Shown here in pieces: positions 1 through 5,133 of a DNA stretch of 5,133 nt. This stretch comes from Flavobacteriales bacterium. GTDB lineage: Bacteria > Bacteroidota > Bacteroidia > Flavobacteriales_D > SKUL01. Location: contig SKUL01000375.1 of NCBI GenBank assembly GCA_007129985.1, positions 1 through 5,133 of the forward strand, written 5' to 3'. Position numbers and translations under genes: made by a program. How positions within the stretch are numbered: position 1 is the first letter of the stretch; each line of letters opens with the position of its first letter. The notes under the pieces are model-generated. The model saw nothing but the letters and a program-made list of their open reading frames with translations, had not been told where the DNA came from and did no database searches.

Positions 1-654
1 CAGTCCAACGCCCAATGCGGTTACCAGCGGCACCGTAATGGTGGAGGTAGTTACGCCACCGGCGTCGTAGGCTATACCGATGATTTCTTTAGGGGCGATA
101 AGTGTAATCAGCATGACCAACGCGTAACCTCCGATAATCAGGTAGTAAATGGGCCAGCCTTTTAGGATGCGCAACACACCAATCAAAATGGCAAAACCCA
201 CCGATAGCGCAACAGAAAAACGCAAACCAAGGGCATAGGAACGCAGCGCGTCGTCAGTCGTTCCTATCAATTCGGCCTCGGCTGCCACGCGTGCAGCTTC
301 GTCTGCAACCGCAATCAATGCAGGCTCGGCAATGGTGGTTGAGAAACCCAGAAAAAACGCGAAAAGCAGCAGCCAAAACAAGCTTCCTTTTCGGGTGAGC
401 GCTACTGCCATAGCCTCGCCAATGGGAAAAAGCCCCATTTCCAATCCCTGCACAAAGAGCATCAGTCCCACGATTACCAGCAAACTACCGAAAATCACAT
501 TTCCCACTTCGGGCAGGGGCTGCCGGATGACCAGCAACTGAAAAACGGCAACCACAATGATAATGGGCGCAAGATCCATCACCGACTGCCATAATTTCTG
601 GGAAATGAAACGGAGAATTCGGACTGATTGCGTGTATTTTTGGGAAATATTCAA
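1..654 (-). CDS. DUF1538-type integral membrane protein, N-terminal part (truncated by window edge)
   Basis: The minus strand carries one open frame that leaves the window at position 1, so only the N-terminal ~218 residues are visible. It is strongly hydrophobic, with about five or six membrane segments: APIIIVVAVFQLLVI (residues ~28-42), LLVIVGLMLF (~58-67), SLFWLLLFAFFLGF (~91-104), ALSVGFAILIGVL (~149-161) and YYLIIGGYALVMLITLIA (~170-187). A charged loop rich in Glu, Asp and Ala lies at ~118-138. The segments FLGFSTTIAEPAL (~101-113) and AYDAGGVTTSTITVP (~195-209) resemble conserved motifs I recall for the DUF1538 family, polytopic proteins usually about twice this length with a repeated domain. 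Their function is not established; transport is only an inference. The start is uncertain. No ATG lies upstream of the first membrane helix, so TTG at 654 is chosen because it keeps the expected amphipathic lead-in before the first helix and follows a promoter-like element. The first in-frame ATG, at 579, would leave only three residues before the helix. Confidence 0.82.
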   Translation of the reverse strand, partial: MNISQKYTQSVRILRFISQKLWQSVMDLAPIIIVVAVFQLLVIRQPLPEVGNVIFGSLLVIVGLMLFVQGLEMGLFPIGEAMAVALTRKGSLFWLLLFAFFLGFSTTIAEPALIAVADEAARVAAEAELIGTTDDALRSYALGLRFSVALSVGFAILIGVLRILKGWPIYYLIIGGYALVMLITLIAPKEIIGIAYDAGGVTTSTITVPLVTALGVGL

Positions 655-687
655 GAAGTAGAAGAAATAGGGTGTAACAAACGGCGG

Positions 688-695
688 CAAAGATA
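688..695 (-). promoter_or_regulatory. Bacteroidota -7 promoter element for the DUF1538 gene
   Basis: Read on the minus strand this is TATCTTTG, an exact match to the Bacteroidota -7 consensus TAnnTTTG. It lies 33 bases before the proposed TTG start at 654, so transcription would begin at about 680-683 and leave a leader of some 25-30 bases. The nearest upstream TTG is only 13 bases away, closer than the usual -33 spacing, so the upstream half of the promoter is weak or absent. No transcription data support it. Confidence 0.5.
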
Positions 696-753
696 GTATT
701 GCTTTGTGCAAGCAGAAAATAGCCCCCTAATTCTATCCACCGCCTCAAAAACG

Positions 754-761
754 TAATTTAG
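754..761 (+). promoter_or_regulatory. Possible weak -7 element for the antiporter gene
   Basis: TAATTTAG matches the Bacteroidota -7 consensus TAnnTTTG at five of six defined positions. It sits about 20 bases before the proposed TTG start at 782, so it could give a short leader. No TTG or TTTG at the usual -33 distance is seen. An alternative TA....TTTG arrangement further left has the wrong internal spacing. This is the best candidate I can see, but a weak one. Confidence 0.2.
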
Positions 762-781
762 CATCACCAATTCCAACCTAT

Positions 782-2023
782 TTGTCCTCTCCTGACCTCT
801 ACGACATAGCATTATTATTCTTGGGACTCGCCGTATTGGCAGCTACTTTTGTTCCGAGGTTGCTAACCAATTACCCACTCACTGCTCCAATAGTTTACCT
901 GGCTTTTTCCGTGATTGCTTTTAAGCTTTTTTCGTTTGGGCCTTTTCCTGATCTTGCAAGCGATCCTTATTTGGGTAAAAGACTCACAGAACTGGGAGTT
1001 ATTGTGTCGCTTACCGGTGCGGGCCTCAAGTTGCAGCGCCCGCTTGCATGGGCTACATGGCGCATTTCTGTAAGGCTGCTTTTGGTGACCATGCCTATAA
1101 CCATCGCTGGAGTAGCGCTCATAGGTTGGTGGGGGTTGGGGTTTGCACCAGCAACCGCCGTTTTGCTTGGAGCCGTTCTGGCGCCTACAGACCCTGTTCT
1201 TGCATCTGATGTACAGACCTCCGCTCCACTTGAAGAGGATTTTTCAAGTACCCGTCTGGCCTTAACCACAGAAGCAGGCCTAAACGATGGACTTGCATTT
1301 CCGTTTACACACCTCGCAATTGCGCTGGCTACGGTGGGTCTTGCTCCCTCACTTTGGCTTTCAGACTGGCTGCTGAACGCTGTGATTTACAAAATTGTAG
1401 TTGGTGGCGTCATAGGTGTAGTTGCGGGTTGGAGCTTGGCCAAATTGGTTTTTTCCAAATGGGTTGAAAAATCTTATCAAAAGCATGCGGTAAGCATTGG
1501 TCTGCTCGCCATAAGTCTCACCCTTTTTCCGTACGGATTGGCAGAAATAGTTGGTAGCTACGGCTTTATTGCTGTGTTTGTGGCGGCTTGCGTTTTTCGT
1601 CAGCAGGAATCAACACATCATTATCTCTCACACCTTCACAGCTTCTCAGAGCAACTCGAAAAAATTCTGGTCTTGGGACTGATGCTTTTCCTTGCGGCAT
1701 ATCTCAGTGGTGAATATCTGGCAGTATTTGAGTGGTATATGATACCTGTCGCCGTCATTGTGTTGATTGTCGTGCGTCCTATGGCAGGCTTGATTGCGCT
1801 GCCGGGCTCACGACTCCCCATGGAAAAGAAACTTATCATCTCTTTTTTTGGCATTCGCGGAATTGGCTCTGTGTATTATTTGCTCTACGCTTTCTACCAC
1901 GCAGATTTTCCGCAGCACCGCGAAGCCATGGCGCTTGTTGTGACCGTAATAGTGTTCTCCATTTTGATACATGGTTTATTGGCACGGCCCACCATGAAAA
2001 AGTGGATCCCCGAACAGTCATAA
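782..2023 (+). CDS. Cation:proton antiporter, CPA1/NhaP type
   Basis: This encodes a 413-residue inner-membrane protein with about 12-13 hydrophobic segments along its whole length, the usual size for bacterial NhaP-like Na+(K+)/H+ exchangers. Members swap cytoplasmic Na+ (or K+) for H+, serving pH and salt homeostasis. Key motifs are visible. APTDPVLASDV at residues 134-144 contains the Thr-Asp (136-137) of the crossed unwound helix. TEAGLNDG at 163-170 contains the Asn-Asp pair (168-169) that forms the ion site in the electroneutral CPA1 group. FFGIRGIGSVYYL at 355-367 carries the conserved Arg359. The ND rather than DD pair favours electroneutral exchange; whether Na+ or K+ is carried cannot be told. 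No regulatory C-terminal domain follows the membrane part. The start is TTG: the frame is open back to a stop at 728, but no ATG occurs until position 1090, which would remove three helices. From TTG the N-terminus fits the family well. It is divergent from the DUF1538 gene and convergent with the next gene. Confidence 0.9.
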   Translation: MSSPDLYDIALLFLGLAVLAATFVPRLLTNYPLTAPIVYLAFSVIAFKLFSFGPFPDLASDPYLGKRLTELGVIVSLTGAGLKLQRPLAWATWRISVRLLLVTMPITIAGVALIGWWGLGFAPATAVLLGAVLAPTDPVLASDVQTSAPLEEDFSSTRLALTTEAGLNDGLAFPFTHLAIALATVGLAPSLWLSDWLLNAVIYKIVVGGVIGVVAGWSLAKLVFSKWVEKSYQKHAVSIGLLAISLTLFPYGLAEIVGSYGFIAVFVAACVFRQQESTHHYLSHLHSFSEQLEKILVLGLMLFLAAYLSGEYLAVFEWYMIPVAVIVLIVVRPMAGLIALPGSRLPMEKKLIISFFGIRGIGSVYYLLYAFYHADFPQHREAMALVVTVIVFSILIHGLLARPTMKKWIPEQS

Positions 2024-2040
2024 ACAGGGCAGAAATCAAA

Positions 2041-2517
2041 TCAGTGCTCACAATAATTCATACGAAAGGCCACTTCTTCGTAATCCACAATTACCTCAGG
2101 GTGATCCTTGGCTTCTCTAACAAAGGTGGCCGTGTAATTCATCACAGCATCGCAATCGGCTTTCATCATTGCAATCACTCCAAGATTCCAAAGAGCAAAA
2201 AGATCATTTTCCTGCTCCCATCCATCAAGAAACATCTGCTGCGCGGTTTTCAAATCATTCGGCTGCTTCCAAATGATTGAACGCATATAATAGGTCCAGC
2301 CACGGTCGTAGAGAAATGTGCGTTTAGCGCCGGTCACATCAAAGTTGTTTAATGAATCCAGAAGTTGTTGATTGAAAAGCACATCGTTGGTGTCGGTAGC
2401 TCCGCAGGACGACCGATACAAATGGGCAAAATCGCCATAATCCAACGTCTGAGACACGCTTTGGTGCGCGAGTGACATCAAGCAGAAAAGAACCGGAATT
2501 ACAATCAGTCTTTGCAC
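2041..2517 (-). CDS. Small exported protein of unknown function, TPR-like C-terminal half
   Basis: I do not recognise a named family. The 158-residue product starts with a clear Sec signal peptide: Arg3, then the hydrophobic run LIVIPVLFCLMSLA, with likely cleavage after about residue 23 (VSQ). Cys12 inside the hydrophobic run does not sit in a lipobox, so a lipoprotein is unlikely. The mature part has three cysteines (38, 122, 156), enough for a disulfide outside the cytoplasm. Residues ~85-155 read as paired amphipathic helices with TPR-like spacing, including AQQMFLDGWEQ, LFALWNLGVIAMMKADCDAV and a following helix. This suggests a protein-binding periplasmic or surface protein, but that is inference. 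The start is GTG at 2517; no in-frame ATG, GTG or TTG with a better fit is seen upstream, and the next ATG (Met14) would destroy the signal peptide. It converges with the antiporter gene (17-base gap) and diverges from purK. Confidence 0.72.
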   Translation of the reverse strand: MQRLIVIPVLFCLMSLAHQSVSQTLDYGDFAHLYRSSCGATDTNDVLFNQQLLDSLNNFDVTGAKRTFLYDRGWTYYMRSIIWKQPNDLKTAQQMFLDGWEQENDLFALWNLGVIAMMKADCDAVMNYTATFVREAKDHPEVIVDYEEVAFRMNYCEH

Positions 2518-2523
2518 AGCAAG

Positions 2524-2531
2524 CGAAAGTA
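2524..2531 (-). promoter_or_regulatory. -7-like promoter element for the small exported protein
   Basis: On the minus strand this reads TACTTTCG, five of six defined positions of TAnnTTTG. It ends exactly 6 bases before the GTG start at 2517, the same spacing as in front of purK on the other strand. If it is used, transcription would start at or within a few bases of the GTG, giving a leaderless or nearly leaderless message. No -33 element was found. Confidence 0.35.
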
Positions 2532-2598
2532 CATTTTTTGTTTGTGGGAGGTGATTTTATAGCGAAGGGGGCATATCAAGGCAATCATTTGGTTTAGG

Positions 2599-2606
2599 TA
2601 TCTTTG
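2599..2606 (+). promoter_or_regulatory. Bacteroidota -7 promoter element for purK-purE
   Basis: TATCTTTG is an exact match to TAnnTTTG and ends 6 bases before the purK ATG at 2613. The transcription start expected from this element falls between about 2610 and 2614, so the message would be leaderless or nearly so. It also argues against the in-frame TTG at 2604 as the start codon, since that codon lies inside the element. A TTTG occurs at 2588-2591 but is too close (7 bases) to act as the -33 box. No purine-repressor-type palindrome is apparent nearby. Confidence 0.6.
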
Positions 2607-2612
2607 CCCACC

Positions 2613-3776
2613 ATGAAACCAGCCTACAGTTCAGAATTCAAGCTTGGCGTGCTGGGCGGCGGACAGCTCGGGCGCATGCTTCTTCAGGAAGCCATCAACC
2701 TGGATGTGCGTATGTTTTTTCTCGACCCCGACGAAAAAGCCCCCTGCCACCGTATTGGACATGGTTTTACCCACGGCAGTTTTAAGGACTATGACACGGT
2801 AATGGCTTTTGGCAAAGACAAAGATGTGCTCACCATCGAAATTGAGCACGTAAACGCCGATGCACTCGAAGAACTGGAGCAGCGCGGCGTTCGGGTGTAT
2901 CCGCAACCGGCTGTGGTAAGGCTGATTCAGGACAAAGGCTTGCAAAAGCAGTTCTACGCAGATAACAATCTGCCAACCGCGCTCTTTGAGTTGGTGGCGA
3001 ATGCAGAGGAAGTTCTTGAACGCGCCGGCCAATTTCCGATTGTTCAAAAACTGCGCACCGGAGGCTATGATGGACGCGGAGTGCAGATTCTGCGCAGCGC
3101 TGATGACAAATCGTTGGTGTTTGACGCGCCTTCTGTGCTCGAAGAACTCGTGGACTTTGAGCAGGAAATTTCAGTAATCGCTGCGCGCAACGAAGCCGGC
3201 GAAGTAAAGTGCTTTCCGGCGGTGGGAATGACGTTTAACGAAGAAGCCAATCTGGTAGAATTCCTCTATGCACCAGCGGATATCCCTCCAGCACTGGAGG
3301 AGGAGGCGCAATCTCTTGCCGCACGTGTTATCGAGGCCCTCGGCATGGTGGGTTTATTGGCGGTGGAGATGTTTGTAACCCGCGACGGAAAACTGCTGAT
3401 TAACGAAATGGCACCTCGGCCGCACAACAGTGGTCACCACACGATTGAGGCCAATATCACTTCACAGTACGCACAACACTTGAGGGCTATTTTGGGTATG
3501 CCGCTCGGTGATACTTCTCTCCGTCAGCCGGCGGTAATGCTGAACCTGTTGGGCGAAAAGGGTCATTCAGGCCCTGTGCATTATGAAAATCTCAACGAGG
3601 TACTGTCCATGCCCGGAACTTTTGTACACCTCTACGGAAAAACCACTACCAAGCCTTTTCGCAAAATGGGCCATGTTACGGTGCTCGCCGAAAGTGCGAA
3701 AGAGGCCCGCAATCAAGCCAGAAAAATTCAACAACTACTGCGCGTGGTGAGCACAGCCGCCGTGAGCAGCCAATAA
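2613..3776 (+). CDS. purK: N5-carboxyaminoimidazole ribonucleotide synthase PurK
   Basis: PurK uses ATP and bicarbonate to turn AIR into N5-CAIR, the sixth stage of de novo purine synthesis in the cytoplasm. The 387-residue protein has the ATP-grasp layout. The N-terminal part opens with LGVLGGGQLGRML (residues 11-23) and has the EIEHV segment (76-80). The ATP-binding middle carries QKLRTGGYDGRG (145-156, with the Gly-rich lid and Lys146) and LEELVDFEQE (176-185). The C-terminal half carries VEMF (251-254) and NEMAPRPHNSGHHT (264-277), whose Glu252 and Glu265 are the likely Mg2+ ligands. It is slightly longer than the ~355-380 residues of E. coli and Bacillus enzymes, mainly at the two ends. 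ATG at 2613 is preferred over an in-frame TTG at 2604, which lies inside the promoter element. The stop is followed by purE after 8 bases, so the two form an operon. No key residue appears missing. Confidence 0.96.
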   Translation: MKPAYSSEFKLGVLGGGQLGRMLLQEAINLDVRMFFLDPDEKAPCHRIGHGFTHGSFKDYDTVMAFGKDKDVLTIEIEHVNADALEELEQRGVRVYPQPAVVRLIQDKGLQKQFYADNNLPTALFELVANAEEVLERAGQFPIVQKLRTGGYDGRGVQILRSADDKSLVFDAPSVLEELVDFEQEISVIAARNEAGEVKCFPAVGMTFNEEANLVEFLYAPADIPPALEEEAQSLAARVIEALGMVGLLAVEMFVTRDGKLLINEMAPRPHNSGHHTIEANITSQYAQHLRAILGMPLGDTSLRQPAVMLNLLGEKGHSGPVHYENLNEVLSMPGTFVHLYGKTTTKPFRKMGHVTVLAESAKEARNQARKIQQLLRVVSTAAVSSQ

Positions 3777-3784
3777 CGAAAAAG

Positions 3785-4270
3785 ATGGTCGGAATCATTA
3801 TGGGAAGCCAGTCAGATTTGCCAATTATGCAAGAGGCAGCCGATGTTTTGAAATCACTGGGTGTGCAACACGAAGTGACTGTGGTATCGGCGCACCGAAC
3901 TCCCGAGCGTATGTTTGAATACGCACAACAGGCTGCGGGTCGTGGAATCAAGGTGATTATTGCCGGTGCCGGTGGGGCTGCCCATTTGCCGGGCATGACG
4001 GCCAGCATAACCGCACTGCCTGTGATTGGCGTTCCCATCAAATCGCGCAACTCCATTGATGGCTGGGATTCGGTACTTTCTATCTTGCAGATGCCCGCCG
4101 GTGTACCTGTAGCAACAGTGGCGCTAAACGGTGGTCGCAATGCGGGGATTCTTGCCGCGCAGATTCTCGGAGCTTCGGATGCAGAGCTGCTCAAACGCAT
4201 CGAAGCGTTCAAAGAAGAACTCAAGGAAAAGGTGCTCATTTCGGCGCGAAACCTTGAGGGCAAGCAGTAG
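3785..4270 (+). CDS. purE: N5-carboxyaminoimidazole ribonucleotide mutase PurE (class I)
   Basis: PurE moves the carboxyl group of N5-CAIR from nitrogen to carbon 4, giving CAIR, and so uses the product of the gene just upstream. The 161-residue length and compact single domain are typical of the bacterial class I enzyme, which forms octamers. Visible motifs are GSQSDLP (7-13, phosphate and substrate binding), SAHRTP (35-40, with His37 matching the catalytic His45 of E. coli PurE), AGAGGAAHLPGM (60-71), LPVIGVP (78-84) and MPAGVPVA (103-110). The adjacent purK supports class I rather than the class II AIR carboxylase that works without PurK. The ATG lies 8 bases after the purK stop, preceded by an A-rich stretch (CGAAAAAG) rather than a strong Shine-Dalgarno, as is usual in Bacteroidota. 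The order purK-purE is the reverse of the E. coli purEK operon. Confidence 0.96.
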   Translation: MVGIIMGSQSDLPIMQEAADVLKSLGVQHEVTVVSAHRTPERMFEYAQQAAGRGIKVIIAGAGGAAHLPGMTASITALPVIGVPIKSRNSIDGWDSVLSILQMPAGVPVATVALNGGRNAGILAAQILGASDAELLKRIEAFKEELKEKVLISARNLEGKQ

Positions 4271-4325
4271 TTGAAGGCTTGCAAAAAAGTAATTTTCCGG
4301 AAAGCTTCATTTACAACAATGTTTG

Positions 4326-4332
4326 TACTTTG
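4326..4332 (+). promoter_or_regulatory. -7-like promoter element for the barrel protein gene
   Basis: TACTTTG resembles the TAnnTTTG consensus with one base fewer between TA and TTTG. It ends 11 bases before the ATG at 4344, so it could give a message with a leader of only a few bases. Its presence in the 73-base gap after purE suggests the barrel gene has its own promoter, though read-through from purKE is also possible because no clear terminator separates them. Confidence 0.3.
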
Positions 4333-4343
4333 GTCGGTGAACC

Positions 4344-5133
4344 ATGAGAACACCTGTTGCCATCGCACTTCTGCTATTGCCCTTATGGCTAATTGCTGGA
4401 AATGAAAACCTTCCGGTAGGGGCTCGCTCCTCGGCCATCGGGCACGCCTCGGTGAATTTGCAGGATATCTGGTCTGCTCATCACAACCAAGCAGGCCTCG
4501 CCAACCTCGAAAAAATTGGTGGTGGGGTCTATTACGAAAGTCGGTTCACCATGCGAGAGCTGAGTTTGAGAGGGGGGCTTGCGGCGCTTCCAACTGACAT
4601 CGGAACTTTTGCTGTGAGCGTGACCACATTCGGTTATGAGCTTTACAGCGAATCGAAATTCGGACTCGCATACGCCATGCCTTTGGCCGAGAACCTCCGA
4701 ATGGGCGTGCAAATCAACTACCACCACACACACATCGCTGAAGGCATTGGCAACCTGAGTCATTTCACCGGAGAAATTGGTTTACAAACTGATATCACTG
4801 ACGAATTAAGTATCGGTGCCCATGTCTTCAATCCGACGCTCACCCAGATGGCAGAATACAACAATGAAAAGATTCCGACGGCCATCCGGCTGGGAGCCCA
4901 GTATCAGTTCAACGAGAACTTTTTTTTGGCTGTGGAGGGATTTCAGAACATCTACGACCGTCCCGCCATGCGAATTGGGATGGAATACCACGTGATTGAA
5001 CAACTCTATCTGCGCGGCGGTGTAGGAACCGCGCCCACCCTTGCCAGCTTTGGCTTTGGCCTGAAGCTCAAAAACCTCTTTATTGACGTAGCGAGTAGCT
5101 ATCACAGCACACTGGGTTTCAGTCCGCAGGTTA
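4344..5133 (+). CDS. PorV/PorQ-like outer-membrane beta-barrel protein (3' end cut by window)
   Basis: The visible 263 residues begin with a Sec signal peptide (MRTPVAIALLLLPLWLIAG, cleavage near residue 18-19). Next comes a conserved lead-in, GARSSAIGHASVNLQD then NQAGLA (residues 26-53), which matches the GAR..A.GGA.....D....NPAGLA pattern of PorV/PorQ and UPF0164-type barrels. The rest alternates hydrophobic and polar residues in short strands separated by turns, for example GGGVYYESRFTMREL, FAVSVTTFGYELY, SIGAHVFNP, AIRLGAQYQF, LRGGVGTAP and ASFGFGLKL, as in a transmembrane beta barrel. The last visible residues (YHSTLGFSPQV) look like the final strand, so probably fewer than ten residues are missing. 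PorV and PorQ themselves are type IX secretion accessory proteins, but this gene cannot be assigned to either, and its role remains unknown. An 8-T run lies at 4920-4927. No link to the upstream purine genes is evident. Confidence 0.82.
   Translation, partial: MRTPVAIALLLLPLWLIAGNENLPVGARSSAIGHASVNLQDIWSAHHNQAGLANLEKIGGGVYYESRFTMRELSLRGGLAALPTDIGTFAVSVTTFGYELYSESKFGLAYAMPLAENLRMGVQINYHHTHIAEGIGNLSHFTGEIGLQTDITDELSIGAHVFNPTLTQMAEYNNEKIPTAIRLGAQYQFNENFFLAVEGFQNIYDRPAMRIGMEYHVIEQLYLRGGVGTAPTLASFGFGLKLKNLFIDVASSYHSTLGFSPQV

Noticed and set aside
332..541. Plus-strand 69-codon frame
   Set aside because: Antisense to the DUF1538 coding region, low complexity Ser/Lys/Pro, no promoter or homology signal.
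485..748. Minus-strand 87-codon frame with a hydrophobic stretch near the DUF1538 start, considered as a frameshifted N-terminus
   Set aside because: Its sequence does not resemble the lead-in to the DUF1538 domain, whereas the chosen frame does; it also spans the TATCTTTG promoter element.
1732..2280. Plus-strand open frame of 182 codons crossing the end of the antiporter
   Set aside because: It overlaps the antiporter in another frame and then runs antisense to the exported-protein gene; both real genes have clear protein features and this one has none.
2604..2606. TTG as an upstream start for purK
   Set aside because: It lies inside the exact TATCTTTG element, upstream of the expected transcription start, and adds only three residues not typical of the family.
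3285..3300. Perfect inverted repeat CCTCCAGCACTGGAGG inside purK
   Set aside because: It lies in conserved-length coding sequence (PPALEE) with a two-base centre, too tight for a normal hairpin loop, and no T-run follows; most likely chance from codon choice.
4271..4325. Rho-independent terminator after purE
   Set aside because: The possible stem GAAGGCTT/AAGCTTC has a bulge and a ~20-base loop and is not followed by a T-run, so it does not meet the usual pattern.
3676..4368. Long minus-strand open frame (230 codons) opposite purE
   Set aside because: It lies antisense to the well-supported purE and purK end, its translation is Ser/Ala/Pro-rich with no family signature, and it is a typical shadow of a GC-biased third codon position.
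4389..5105. Two minus-strand frames (about 124 and 99 codons) opposite the barrel gene
   Set aside because: Both are antisense to a plus-strand gene with a signal peptide and barrel strands; neither has a recognisable domain.

Overview
The window looks like an ordinary housekeeping and transport stretch from a member of the Bacteroidota, probably a free-living, Flavobacteriales- or Cytophagales-like organism. Three things point there: exact or near matches to the Bacteroidota -7 promoter element (TAnnTTTG) just upstream of genes, the lack of strong Shine-Dalgarno sequences, and an outer-membrane barrel gene of the PorV/PorQ-like type. Base composition is moderate and looks even, with no insertion sequence, phage gene, CRISPR array, tRNA or rRNA visible.

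Layout: (1) positions 1-654, minus strand, the N-terminal part of a DUF1538-type integral membrane protein that runs off the left edge. (2) positions 655-781, a short divergent control region with an exact TAnnTTTG element facing left. (3) positions 782-2023, plus strand, a complete NhaP/CPA1-type cation:proton antiporter that appears to start with TTG. (4) positions 2041-2517, minus strand, convergent with the antiporter, a small exported protein of unknown function with a TPR-like helical C-terminal half and a probable GTG start. (5) positions 2518-2612, a 95-base divergent control region with two -7-like elements, each ending exactly 6 bases before a start codon. (6) positions 2613-3776 and 3785-4270, plus strand, the purK-purE operon for the two-step conversion of AIR to CAIR in purine synthesis. 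(7) positions 4344-5133, plus strand, a signal-peptide-bearing beta-barrel protein of PorV/PorQ-like type, cut by the right edge probably only a few residues before its end.

How the genes fit together: PurK and PurE act in sequence (AIR to N5-CAIR to CAIR) and are clearly co-transcribed. The two membrane genes on the left share a control region and might share a physiological role in ion homeostasis, but this is inference. The small exported protein and the barrel protein have no functional link visible to the purine genes. I found no convincing undescribed multi-gene system. The points most worth a second look are the probable leaderless starts, the two divergent membrane genes that both lack an ATG start, the unknown exported protein, and an 8-T tract in the outer-membrane barrel gene.
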